Assembly: GCF_902686445.1 (NCBI RefSeq)
Contig: NW_025920104.1
Location: 434,001 to 498,000 of the forward strand
Reading direction: 5' to 3'
Origin: Sciurus carolinensis
Taxonomy: Eukaryota > Chordata > Mammalia > Rodentia > Sciuridae
DNA length: 64,000 nucleotides
In this document: one piece after another, positions 1-11,165 of the stretch
How positions within the stretch are numbered: the first letter of the stretch is position 1
How the letters are laid out: every line of letters starts with the position of its first letter
Position numbers and translations under genes: made by a program
The notes under the pieces: model-generated
The model's database searches: none
What the model was told of the DNA's origin: nothing
What the model saw: the letters and a program-made list of their open reading frames with translations, nothing else

Positions 1-777
1 GATTTTACATTCAAGGAGTGGGATAACTGGATCAAATGGTGTGTCCATTCTAAGTTATCTGTGGAATCTCCATACTGCTCTTCAGAGTGACTGTACTGAT
101 TTGCAACTCCACCGGTATTGTACAAGTGTGCCTTTTTCCCCACAACCACACTAACACAAATTATTGCTTGTGTTCTTGATAATAGCCATTCTATTTCTAG
201 TTAGATAAAATCTTAGTATGGTTTTGATTTGCATTATTCTAATTACTAGATGAGCACTTTTTCATACTTTTGTTGATCACCTGTGTATTTTCTTCTACAA
301 AATGTCTGTCCAGTTTGTTAGCCCATTTATTGATTGGGTTCTTTGTATGTTTGGTGTAAAGGTTTGTAAGTTCTTTATTAATATTGGATATAAGTGCTCT
401 ATCTTAAGTGCATGTGGAAAAGATTTTCTCCCACTCTGTAGGCTCTCTTTTCACATTATTGATTTTTCTTTTTTTATGCTGAGAAAAAACTTTTTAGTTT
501 GAATCCACTCCATTTATTGATCCTTGTTTTATTTCTTGTGATTTAGAATTCTTGTTAAGGAATTCTGGTCCTAAGCGAACATGATGAAGATTCCAGCCTA
601 CTTTTTCTTCTATTTGATGAAGGCTCTCTAATCTAATTCTTAGGTACTTGATCCATTTTGAGTTGAATTTTGTGCAGGGTGAGTGACAGAGCTTTAATTT
701 TATTTTACTACATATGGATTTCTAGTATTCCCAGCACCATTTATTGAACAGGCTATCTTTACTCTACAATACAATAC
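1..777 (-). mobile_element. L1 3' part, antisense (continues left of window)
   Basis: Read on the minus strand this matches the end of L1 ORF2 and the L1 3' region. It lines up for several hundred bases with the same part of the L1 at 17371-20095; for example, the antisense blocks around 300-345 and 640-680 recur near 18200-18245 and 18540-18570. No open frame of useful length survives. The element is broken at 777 by an ERV and resumes at 3785, so it predates that retrovirus. The 3' terminus lies outside the window. Confidence 0.85.
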
Positions 778-1258
778 TGTGATCATTTATCACTCCCCTG
801 CCCTTTCACTCCAATTATTCCTCCCTCTCCCATCTTATAACTCAGATTGTCACCTTGCAAACATTCTTGGCAGACATTGGTTCAGATTGTTAGCCTGCAA
901 ACTTCCTCGCCAGCCATTGGTACACTGTTATTAGCCTGCAAAATTCCACTACTTAAGAATGGTTCCCCTCATAAGCACAAGGCCCTGTGTTCCATCCCCA
1001 GCACCAAAAAAAAGAGTAGTTCCACCACCATTTTATCCTCTCTCTTCTCCTCACTCTCACTGTCTCTCTAGCTCATTCTCACCCTTGCATTTTTTTCTCT
1101 CTCTCATTCACTCTAACTCTCACTCACTATCTCACTTTTTTACTGTCTCCCATTTTCTCTCAGTCTCTCTCACCTGGTGGGGAGACACTTTGCTTTCCTG
1201 CTTAATAAAATATCATGTGTGATTTTTCTGCATCCAGAGTGGTTTCCGGGTACTTTCA
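778..1258 (+). repeat. 5' LTR of the tRNA-His ERV
   Basis: Pairs with 3354-3784. Shared blocks include ATTCCACTACTTAAGAAT, the long CT-rich tract and the poly(A) signal in TGCTTAATAAAAT (AATAAA at about 1204). It ends in TTTCA just before the primer-binding site. It is about 50 bases longer than the 3' copy because a truncated SINE sits at 967-1012. Confidence 0.75.
967..1012 (+). mobile_element. 5'-truncated ID SINE inserted in the 5' LTR
   Basis: The block has the 3' half of an ID-type SINE: the ACAAGGCCCTG and CATCCCCAGCACC boxes followed by eight A. It is flanked by near-identical 11-base copies (AGAATGGTTCC at 956-966 and AGAGTAGTTCC at 1013-1023), which look like a target duplication. 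The 3' LTR lacks it, so it landed after proviral integration. Confidence 0.8.
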
Positions 1259-1259
1259 T

Positions 1260-1277
1260 TGGTGCTGTGACTTGGAT
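1260..1277 (+). promoter_or_regulatory. Primer-binding site, tRNA-His type
   Basis: TGGTGCTGTGACTTGGAT matches 16 of 18 bases of the complement of the tRNA-His 3' end. Both differences are C-to-T, consistent with CpG and general decay. It lies one base after the LTR end, the standard position for minus-strand priming. Confidence 0.8.
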
Positions 1278-2159
1278 GGGCTCTTCTACCACCACTAAGG
1301 TGAGGGGAAGTACATTTGTTGCCCCAGACCCTGAGACTCTGATTTCACCTTCCATTTGTCTGGACGCTGTCCTACATATCCAGACACCAACCTCATTCAT
1401 AAGTGGCTTCTCCCCCCAGCTTTTGGTTACCTTGGAAGTGACTGTTGAACATCCATCACCTCCAAGGCTCTCTGCATGTCAGAGGAACCCCCAGCCATGG
1501 GTCCTGCAACTACAGCCAAATCTCTATACTGATTGCTGGGGGAGAGTTCCAGGTTGAATGGGGACTCTTTCCTGAGAAGCAGGAAAGCTCCAGACTGATG
1601 GGATTCTTTTGTGAGAAGACTACCTCTTGCAAGACCTTCTCCATTTCTGGGTTCTCTCTACCACATTTTTGTCTCTACAAAAGCCCCAGCACTAGGCACC
1701 TAGGTACCCCTAAAGGCTTAGCCTCAATGCTTATCTAGTGGTAGTGACAAACCTGTGGTAACTTGTCCTTCACTTGGATGATTCCCTGGGGTCCAAGGGA
1801 AACCTCACCTCTATATTCACCAATTCATCACTCACAATGAGCAGCTCAATCTCAATCCCCACTCATAACCACCTGGGTCACCTCTTAGTTAATTTAAGAG
1901 TCCCTCCACCTCACTGTGAATGTTAAACCTAACAGCACTTTAGATTCCAACTTTTTAGGGATCTTTTAAATTTCTGAGAGTGCTCAGGGAAATGGAAAGA
2001 GATTTCCCAAAATTCATATTTTCTCTTTCTTGCAATCTTTGCTCTTCCTGAAAATCCAAACTCTCTCTCTCTATTTCTCTTTCCTCTCTCTATCTCTCTC
2101 ACCCCCCTCTCTGCCTTTCTCTTTCTTGATCTCTTATAAAATATTTAATAGTCATTATC

Positions 2160-2380
2160 AATTTTTCTTCTAGGACTCTTGTTTTGTTTTTCTTAAATAC
2201 TATATTTTTGAGCTCACAATTTTGGTCCTATGTTTTTCTGATCAGTTATATTGTTATTCAACTCTATAGCTTTTGTTTTTTGAAACATCTTTAACATTGC
2301 AATGGTGATTCACCTACATAAAGCTACAAGGCCTTTGTTTTGTGTTATGTGTATATTGTGTTGTCTATGTATGTGTGTCC
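2160..2380 (+). repeat. AT-rich non-coding module shared with the ERV at 54231-58263
   Basis: This block aligns collinearly with about 55335-55560: TTCTAGGA, TTGTTTTGTTTTTCTT, ATATTTTTGAGCTCA, GATCAGTT, CATTGCAATG and CAAGGCCTTTG occur in the same order and similar spacing. By eye the identity is roughly 75-80%. It encodes nothing recognisable. It could be a separate repeat captured by both ERVs or a module exchanged by recombination. Confidence 0.65.
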
Positions 2381-3353
2381 AAATATGTACATGATAATCA
2401 AGATTAACACAAAAGAGCCAATAAAAGAGTATTTGACTTTTGCCTTCTGAGTCAGCCAGAACCCAGGGAATAAGAGAGCTTCTCTAAGTAGCTTTGCAAC
2501 TCTGGGCCATGTGACCTTCCAATCAGGCAGACAGATGAGACCAGTAGAGGATGAAAAGCCAATCAGTGCACCTGCTGCAAAGAGGAGTGTCATTGGAAAA
2601 GGGAGACATCACTGATGCTTTAAAAGAAATCCACCTCATCAAGGAGACCCTACCTAGCAAAAGGCACTAAAGGAGCTAAGAATCTGCTCTCAAGTTTTCC
2701 ACAAGTAACCTCTGTGTGAACTCAACTGACACTTAACAGCAGAGGAACAAGTTCAACTTTACCAGCTTGGTCTTCAACAGTTAGCAAAAACTGCTATAAA
2801 AAATACAGTCATAACTGGGTTTAAAATGAAAGACAATAATTGCTTTATTGGAACTTAAGAACTACACTTGTGTTAGCCCTAATAATAAGTAAGATTGGAG
2901 GCTACAAAAGAAATTCTCAGACAGGAGTGCTTGATGACCATCAAGAGAAACTATGAGTGTCAGAAATTTTTGGTTGATTTAAGGTTTACAGATCTTCCTA
3001 AACAGGACCATGTCTGCTAAATTGCCTACAGAAGTTCTTACACAATTAGATACACAAGTTCTGGAACTGGCAGAAATACACAAGTTCACCGACCAGTCAA
3101 TGAACCCTTCTCCTTCAAGACTACCAGCTCCTGACACCCAAAGCTGAGACCTGCTATTCATTATTGACACCTTTGGCTCCAACAGCTCTCCTTCCACCTA
3201 AAGCCTTCCCTAATCCTCTTTTTTTTTTTTTAAACAGGAATGAGACACTTCACCCAAACCCAGCAGGAAGCAGTTACTGAAGATGTATCTTCACCCATGC
3301 ACCCAAAAGTGATCTTCTTATAAAAACAAAAATGGGGGCATATAGCTTAAAGC

Positions 3354-3784
3354 TGCAATCATTTATTACTCCTCCATCCTTTTGCTCTAGCTATTCCTCC
3401 TCCTCCCATCTTATAACCCAGATTGTCAGCTCGCAAACATTCTCATTAGTCATTGCTTCAGACTATTAACCCATGGACCTCCTCACCAGTCATTGGTTCA
3501 TTGTTATTAACCTGTGAAATTCCACTACTTAAGAATAGTTCCATTGCCATTTTTTCTCACTCTATCTTCCTCACTCTTGCACTCTCTCTCTCCTCCCCAT
3601 TTTCATACACTCTCCTTCTCTCTCTTGCCTTTGTGCTTTATCTCTCTCACTCACTCTCATTTTTGTTCACTCTCTCTCACTTTCTCTCTCTCTCTCTCAC
3701 TCTGTGGGCACACACTCTGTCTGTCTGCTTAATAAAATCTCTTGCAAGAGTACCCATGTCCAGAGTCATTTCTGAGTGCTTTCA
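3354..3784 (+). repeat. 3' LTR of the tRNA-His ERV
   Basis: This is the partner of the 778-1258 LTR. It carries the same CT-rich tract (about 3556-3705) and AATAAA (about 3730), and ends in TTTCA. The purine tract upstream contains ATGGGGG. Confidence 0.75.
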
Positions 3785-3916
3785 TTCTCCATTGTATATT
3801 TTTGACTCCTTTGTCAAGTACGAGATAACTGTATTTATGTGGGTGTGTCCCTGTGTCTTATATTCTGTACCATTGGTCTACCTGTCTATTTTGGTGCCAA
3901 TGCCATGCTATTTTAA
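3785..3916 (-). mobile_element. L1 antisense segment, resumption after the ERV
   Basis: This continues the L1 interrupted at 777. TTCTGTACCATTGGTCTACC and the flanking sequence match the L1 at 18725-18745 in the same antisense orientation. It ends at 3916, where the L1 flips orientation. Confidence 0.8.
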
Positions 3917-4410
3917 ATGAATTCAGCAAAGTAGCAGGATATAAAATCAGTATGCATAAATCTAATGCATTTCTATTTATAAGTGATGAATCCTCAGATA
4001 GAGAAATTAAGAAAACCACTCCACTCACAATAGCCTCAAAAAAATAAAATACTTGGGAAAAAAATCTAACAAAAGAGATGGAAGACCTCTACAATTAAAA
4101 TTACAGAACACTAAAAAAAAAGTAGCAAAAACCTTAGAAGATGGAAATATCTCCCATGTTCTTGGATAGGCAGAAATAATATTCTCAAAATGATCATACT
4201 ACCAAAGGTGCTATGCAGATTCAATGCAATTCTTATTAAAATCCCAAAGATGTACCTCATAGAAATAGAGAGAACAATAATAAAATTCATCTGGAAGAGT
4301 AAGAAATCTTGAATAGCCAAAGCACTACTGAGCAGGAGGAGTGAACCAGGAGGTATCACAATACCAGAACTTAAACTTCACTACAGAGCAATAGTAACAA
4401 AAACAGTAAA
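3917..4410 (+). mobile_element. L1 ORF2 segment, sense, inverted 5' half of a twin-primed copy
   Basis: A frame from about 3917 to 4047 reads as the L1 ORF2 reverse-transcriptase C-terminal part, with [16 protein letters not shown] and TPLTIASKK. The same peptide is encoded on the minus strand by the L1 at 19029-19556. The sense segment stops after CAATAGTAACAAAAACAG at 4410. The antisense segment at 3785-3916 starts at about the next consensus position, so the two halves meet almost exactly, as expected of twin priming. Confidence 0.8.
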
Positions 4411-4680
4411 TGATTCTTAATTTTAATTTTTTTAATTTATATTTTATTTTTATATTATTTCTTCTATTTAGTTGTACATGACATACAATGCATTTATAAA
4501 TTTTGATAAATCACATATAGGGAGTCCAATCTCTCATTTTTCTGATTGTAGGATCACATGGGTCATGCAGTCACACATGTACATGAGGTAATAATGTCAG
4601 TTGCCCACATGCCCCTTCACCTCCCTTCACTTCTCTCTACCTAATATAAAGTAACTCTATTCTTCTCTATCCTGTGACTT
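4411..4680 (-). mobile_element. L1 3' UTR-like fragment, antisense
   Basis: A T-rich stretch (4428-4470, the complement of a poly(A) tail) is followed by GTTGTACATGACATACAATG and then GTACATGAGGTAATAATGTC. It resembles the 3' UTR of the L1 at 17371, with its GTACATGG and ACATAGGGTAATG blocks, in the same antisense orientation. It looks like a different subfamily, and I cannot place its 5' limit. Confidence 0.55.
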
Positions 4681-6390
4681 ATGTAACCAAAATTGAATTT
4701 TTAAAAGTTGTATAATTTTACAAGTAAAAGAATAATTTGTACACAAAAGTCCACAAATAAAAGTATCAATCAGAACTATCCTAGCACATGGCATTTTGAA
4801 TAAATTAAACAAAACCCCTAACTTCACAGATTTCATTCTAAAGCAAGTTACAGATACCAAACAAGGCAACACCATTTCTGCTGTTTCTGCCCTGCTCCCT
4901 ATAGACTCCTCCCCTGAGCACTGCCAGTACTCAGGGCACATTGGGCAATGGGCCTCCTGCTCTATAGTGTCTCCTGACCTCAGCATGGAAGGAGAGAAAG
5001 GAAGAGGAAAAAGTCCTGTGCAGTTGAACACTTGTGCTTCCTGAAAATATATGAACTCATATGGAATCTCATGAAAATTTAATAATGCAGACCACATTTT
5101 GTCAGTGTCCTAGGTTTTCCGATTCACCATGTCTGCAGCACAAGTCCACCAAGCTCACAGACAGAAAGTGTTTTTTTCCCAAAATAAAAGTGAAAGCACA
5201 CTGGATCTCATGTAACCAGAGCATTCTTCACTAGCATTCATATTTATTTCTAGCAGTGATCATGTAGGTTACTTAACACTTTTCCATTTTTTCAGAAACA
5301 AACTTTTTCTGAACAAAGGAGAGAAATAAGTTATTTTCATTATTTTTCTGGGCTGCATAGTGATGATTCATTGGAACCTTCATCTTTCCCTCTGCAATCC
5401 TTCACTGATAGCTCAGCTGGTGGAGGGCAGATTGATCATCTCTGTTCCCTCTTGCAGATCAACTCACTTTTCCTTCCAGTGTTCTCACCTACTCTGTGCA
5501 GACTGCTGGGACTGGGTATACTTATTCCCATTCAGCCTCAGAGATGAACATCTTGGGATAACACAGACATCAGCTTTCAGAGAGACGATGGTGGAAGCAG
5601 TATTGTCTGCCCTGAGGTCTTCTCCTGGATGACAAGTGGCCATAATTTTGAATGAACCACTGAATTTCCACAAGTGTCTCCAGTATATAATTTACCATCA
5701 AAGGTTCTGTGTTAATTGACTTTTTCATTTCACATTATTTTTATTTTGTATGACTGGTATCTGAAACAAGCAAACAAACAACAACAACAACAAAAAAAAC
5801 AAATAAAAGAATCAATAACCTTTGGAGAAATGTCCATTTCTGAATCTGGAGTAAGGAAAAATGTGAAATAAACCTGGAGTACCTTGAACTGAGGATATAA
5901 AGGATGTGGCTGAAGTGAGCAAAACATGGTGTCACAGGCCATGCTGGAGAGAGCTGCTCAGTTCATGGCAGCCAGGAAGCAGAAAGGGAGAGAGATAAAG
6001 CAAAGAAGACAGGGGGAGAGAGAAGACAAAGAGCTACAGGAAAAGGCCAGGAAAAAGAAGCACCATCCCAGGGCTTTCCACAGGGATCTACTTCCTCAAA
6101 CTTTTGACCCCACAAACACAGACTTTACCTCCCCTTATTGCCCAGGCACCTATGGTGGGTTAACTCACTGCTGAAGTCAGAACCTCCAGGGTTCAGTTAC
6201 TTGCCAAAGCCCACCTCTGATCACTGGTGACCAGGCCCTCAAAACATGAGACCAGGAGGGATTTCCAGATCGAGATGTTAATGGATCCCAAACGAGGTCT
6301 TCACCTTGACATAGACTCCTCATTTATGCATCCTTTCCTCAGGACTGGCATATTCTGCAGTGGGAGTGAGGGAAAGAAATTCAGCTCAAA
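4681..6390. other. No gene recognised
   Basis: Only short open frames with no recognisable domain are present. A (CAA)n run lies at 5770-5795. The stretch 5925-6180, with ATGGCAGCCAGGAAGCAGAAAG and a later CCACAAACACAG, resembles a widespread mammalian interspersed repeat, probably LTR-derived; I do not treat its 82-codon frame as a gene. The mirror of this segment would fall beyond the right edge of the window, so the left arm of the inverted repeat may extend into it. Confidence 0.5.
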
Positions 6391-8315
6391 ACAGGCAGAA
6401 ATGTCCAGCAGAGAAGTTCTGATCTTCTCCTTTGCCCTGTCAGGTGCTGGGATATTTCAGTCTGTGTCTTCCCTTCACTACATCCATGGCACCTGCATTA
6501 AACCTATATGTCCTCACTGTCCCTACAAAAACAAAAATTGGGCAATTTCACGGCATACTACAAATGTTTACTGGTTGTTTTTGGTACTCTACATGTAGGG
6601 ATAAAGAGGAGAAGAAGTTCAGGATGGTTCTTGCCAGAATGCAATGCTCCACAGTTATTTTCCAATTTAAATTGATAAGAACCATTTGACAGTTTGAATT
6701 TTCTATCCTCATTTAAATATGAATCTGGTTACATGGATTCACATTTTCATCAATATTCTGTAACCTATTATCATTGATAATTATTTTGATGCACAAAATT
6801 CTCCATATTTGGCCATCAATCTGGGTTCTATTTTGTTCTACTAAGTCATCCACATCCTGTACATCCTTATTTCAAGGTGATTAAGGCTGATTTTCCCTTC
6901 ACTTTATTCCAGATTCAGAAGTGAACATTTCTCCAATGAGTAATTGTTCCTTTTCTTGAAAAATGGTATTTGAAAACTATCACACTTAGGACTGAAAGTC
7001 CTACTTTCTAGACTGGGGAAAGTCACTGTACATTTATCTACTGTACAAATCAGGACACATCTTGTCTGTATCTACCATTGTCATGAGTTAACATTGATAT
7101 ATTTAGTCTAGTCTAAACCAAAGGTTGAGAATATCTTCTTTTCAAATAAGTGACTTTGGCCTACAACGTTGATAACATTGGTTGCAAAAATAATTCATTG
7201 ATTCACGTATTAGATCAATGTCCCATTCAACACCAGTCTCCAGATGTCATCAACACCCATGCTGCTTATCTGCAGTCAACCCTCCCACAGATATCCCCCC
7301 ATCTCTCAGCTCTGAAGCCCTCATATCCATCAGCATCAATTTCCTCTTTCTGAGTATCTTCTTCAGCCAGGTGAGCTGGGACTGGACTGTCTCATAGAGA
7401 GGAAAGGCTGTCCTTCTAATTACCATCCTCTTCCACCACATCCTGGACACCCATCCTGAGCCAAGGGTGCCCACCTCCCTGTGACACCCTGCAAACCCTA
7501 CTCTGACTCCAATCCCCAGACAGGGCTTCACCCCCCTCTCTCCTACTTGCCTCTTTCTCTCTTTACTCTGCTGAGTCTCACTGTTCACATTATAGCCACC
7601 GAGAGCAGGGCTCTCTTAGGAACTGATTCATCATATGGTGATGGCTGAATATTCAGATTGGGGGAACATCGTGGAGTCTATGGCATGAATGAGCATGTAG
7701 TGGATAGGACCTCCACTTCCCAGTGCAAGCCTTTGGTTAAGATAGGACAGAGGAAAACAAGGCACAGAGGGAACACTCAGCATGGAACTGGATTATCTTC
7801 AGCAGAGCCAGGATCAGCTGGCACTTTAGAGGGCAATAGAAAAAATGTCTGACCTTGTTTGAAAGAGGGATTATAGAGCTGGAGGTGACAAATGAGTGAT
7901 CTGGAATATCATCCCTCCTTGCAAATCATGATTCACCATGTTTTCCTGTTACTTCTCCACTTCATAACAAGAGGGTCACAGGATCAAAGCAAGCAGGAAG
8001 CCACTAAAGCCACAATGATATTCCTAGTAAACAAAAGCAAAGAGATTGTAAATTTTTTCTCTCTAGGATTGCCTCAGATAAGACAGCCAGGGTCATACAT
8101 GGACAAAAGGCAAAGAAAGAATGCACTGAGCCTGGAGGAGGTCAAACAAACAAGCCACTTATAGACACAGAGTGATGCTCATGTTTGTCTCCATGTTACC
8201 AGCAGGCACATTTGTGCTGTCTTTTTTGACCTGGAACACTGGGGAGACTGAGTTAGTGTGAAGTGACTGAGAGGAACCAGCTCTGAAGCTGTGTCCAGCC
8301 AGCCCATACCTGCTG

Positions 8316-8687
8316 ATTTGATTGTGCCCAGAGCACAGCCCAATGCCCTGTGGGCCCTGTGCAGGAGTTAGTGCCATTCAGGACAAGAGGGCCCATGCTC
8401 AGCTCCTGGGGGTCCTGCTTCCCAGTTTAGGGGGACAACTGAGGACATTTACTCAGGCCAGCATTGTGGGTGCTGCCTGGTGCTTCAAGTAAGTCCTCAT
8501 AACATGCTCAGTGCTGTAGATATTTGTTTTTATTATTCTAATACCAGGTGCCAGGGTTAACATTCAGATGATGCATTCTCCATCTTACTTGTCTAAATCT
8601 TCAGGAAACAGAATCACCATCACATTTTGATCAAGAGGAAATGTTTACATTTACTCTCCCACAATGATACAGGCCATGACATAAAGC
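8316..8687 (+). pseudogene. IGKV: IGKV pseudogene, internally deleted (left arm)
   Basis: The parts of a kappa V gene are in order. There is an octamer-like ATTTGATT (8316-8323, consensus ATTTGCAT). A leader remnant at 8379-8425 reads like the IGKV1 leader (GCTCAGCTCCTGGGG), but its ATG is lost and the splice donor is changed. An acceptor CCAG at 8544-8547 is followed by a V exon with ACATTCAGATGAT and GAAACAGAATCACCATCAC, that is FR1. The exon then jumps to the 3' end, losing FR1-end through CDR3. A 12-spacer recombination signal follows: CACAATG (8660-8666), ATACAGGCCATG, ACATAAAGC (8679-8687). It cannot encode a V domain. It faces the other V pseudogene of this arm. Confidence 0.8.
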
Positions 8688-10744
8688 TCTCAGGGAAGCA
8701 GGAGTGTGATTCTGTCCTGCCACAGTTGCTCTTCTTGCTGCATCTACCTGAGAAGAGCACTTCACAGAGGCATCCCAGATCTGAATTTCACAGGGAGATA
8801 TTGTTAAAAAGGACCAAGGAGGGTTTCTACACCCCACTCCCTTTACCTCTCCTTGGCCCAAGGGGAATAATCATGACTATGCTCACCTGAATTAAATGAA
8901 ATTATTTTCTTTATCTGATAAATGTGGTTAAGTTTTCAGTTGGACTTATACATTAAAACAGAGCTCCTAGTGGTGTCCCAAGGGAGAATTGTCTAGGTGG
9001 AGAAACAGAAGCCTAATCTACAGCTCAATGTCCTGGGAGTATGTTAGTCAGAGAAGCAGACAACCTAAATGAAACTCTCTGGTGCTCACCCAGAATCCAG
9101 AGAGAATATTCCCCTGAAATTAGAGTAACCAAACATGGGTCCTCAGAGTGGTGCAGAAAGGCTGAAGTTTGGGTTCTGAAATTCTCCATGGATGATAGTA
9201 TTCACCAGAATATGCTCCTCTTCTCCTGCATCAAGTGTCACCTGCAGAAGACAATTAATGTAATCTTATTTTATGACTTTCAAATATCATGGGATTTTCT
9301 CCAATGAGTCATTCTAAATAGAATCCATAAAGTTCACATCTAATCTTAGATCTTCAGATTATAACCTTTCATAAAAGAGAAGACACTTGGGAGATATGAT
9401 TAAGTTGAAGATTCAGGATCTGGAGATTTTACTGAATATTCTGCAGGAGACAAACTTAAGTATGAAGGTTCTTAGAATGGTGAGAAAGTATGGAGAGTCA
9501 GTAAAGTTGTGACAATGGTGAAGGGCATTGAGTGATGAAGGAAAGGGCCAAGATCAGGGACATGGAAGAATCTAGGAGCTGGAAGTCTGGACCTGGATTC
9601 TCTCCTCAGGAGAATGCAGTAGGATCAAAGACCTCCTAAAACCTGCATTTCATCTCAATGAGAATTCTGACCTCTAGAACCATGAGGAAACCAGCCTTTG
9701 ATGCTTTAAGCCTATGAGGTCATGGTGATCTGTGGAGCAGCAATATGGACAGGGATACTCTGAGAGTGGCTGTCCTATGGTCCACCAAATATTCCACATT
9801 GCTATCACTTGGTGTCTATATTTACTGGAGGCAGAGAAACTTTTACCCTAAGAAGAGATGGTACCAGATTTCTTCTAAGGTAGAAAATACCTAGAAAAAT
9901 CTTCTCCCATATTGGGATTACTCTCACAGCACCAAAAGGAAGGGAGAGTTGTTCTTGCTTTCTGTTCATTGTTCTCCATATTAGGACTATGAATTAGGTT
10001 ACAGGAGAGAGTGTGTGAGGGGAGGACTGAGTCAGTGTTGGGGACATTGGACATAAGGGAGGGCTCAGAGAAATGAAAAATGCCCCCTGCTTCTTTCTGG
10101 AATGGAAACAGGTAGAGCTGGGAAGTGTGCAGTACTGTGTTTTGTAGAAGATACTGCAGAAGGCCTGAGTTGCAGATCAGGTCAGCATGTAGTGGGCAGA
10201 GGCAACAGGAGGCTGAGATTTCTTGCCATTAAAGTGGATGTCTCTCCTCCCATCTCATAGTTCTCACTGTATCTTTGGAAGGATTGTAGCCACATGGAAG
10301 CAATAGAGCTGATGTCAGACAGACCTGGGTTGAAATCCAGCCCCAGACCTTACAGACCATGGAACTTTGCTCAACTAAACTGTGTTCTGACGTTTGGGCC
10401 CCTCCTCTGTGAAAGCATAAGAAAGAATATCACATGGTGGACCACAGGGTCGACCAAATGATGCACCTTGCAATATGATGGTTGTTAAATAAATCACAGA
10501 GTTCTGTCTTAAGTACCTTTGAATATCTCAGATTGAGGAAACTACATGAGGTCTAAGTATTCAGATATTATTTTAAACTAGCAGTCATTAATATTTATTC
10601 TACAGAAACCATGTGCCTCAGTTCACTTAGAGATTTGAATTTTGTTTTTATCTACCAGAGAATCTTTTAACTTTCCATTTATATTGTGCATTGGAAGGTT
10701 GAAGCAGGAGATTGATAGTCATTGCCTCGGTTTTCCCTGAGCCC

Positions 10745-11165
10745 CACATGTATTAGTCCCAAACATATCATTTAATAAATTACCAGAAATTCGTGGTGTA
10801 CAACAACAGTCATATAAGCCACCACAGTGCTGAGATCAGAAGTCCCAGTGTCTACCACCAGGTGTTTTAGGGTAGGGGCTCCTGCAGAGTTGACAGAGGA
10901 CAGTCTTCTCCTCCATCTCTAGCTCTGGTGGCTGCAGACCCATGACTGTAGTGTCATCCTTTGTCTTCCATGTCCTTTGTCCTTTTGTCCATGTTAATTA
11001 TTTCTCTTTCTAATGAGGATAATGGGGCCTGCATCCAGGGCACACCTGGATAATCTCTAATATTTTAATGTCCTAATTCAGTCTGCAAAGTCACTTCTCC
11101 CATATAAGGCATATACACAGCTTTCATGGAGTAGAACCTAATATCATGATAAACCCAGTCACAAA
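10745..11165 (+). repeat. Old interspersed-repeat-like block
   Basis: The order AAATTACCAGAAATTCGTGG, ACAACA, GTCAGAAGTCC-like, a poorly conserved middle, ACCTGGATAATCTC, TTAATGTCC and CTGCAAAGTCACTTCTCCC resembles a common mammalian interspersed repeat found in sense copies genome-wide. I cannot name the family from sequence alone. A copy in reverse orientation is at about 59225-59645 in the right arm. Confidence 0.4.

Larger units (their letters stand above)
778..3784 (+). mobile_element. Class I ERV-like element, tRNA-His primer site, coding capacity lost
   Basis: Two direct LTR-like repeats (778-1258 and 3354-3784) flank about 2.1 kb. A primer-binding site for tRNA-His follows the first, and a purine-rich tract (about 3325-3339) precedes the second. 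A tRNA-His primer is typical of class I (gamma-like, HERV-H-type) ERVs. I could recognise no gag, pol or env domain; the interior has only short frames broken by stops. A CT-rich stretch (2050-2120) and an AT-rich block (2160-2380) lie inside. The AT-rich block resembles part of the unrelated ERV at 54231-58263. The element sits inside an older L1. The outer boundary is uncertain by about 10 bases and I could not confirm a target duplication. Confidence 0.75.

Noticed and set aside
959..1222. Serine/leucine-rich frames over the CT-rich LTR tracts (also 3453-3920)
   Set aside because: They are translations of low-complexity CT repeats in LTRs and cross a SINE; they are not genes.
5926..6174. 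An 82-codon lysine/glutamine-rich frame as a small host gene
   Set aside because: The nucleotide sequence looks like a widespread interspersed repeat, and there is no promoter or splice context that I can support.
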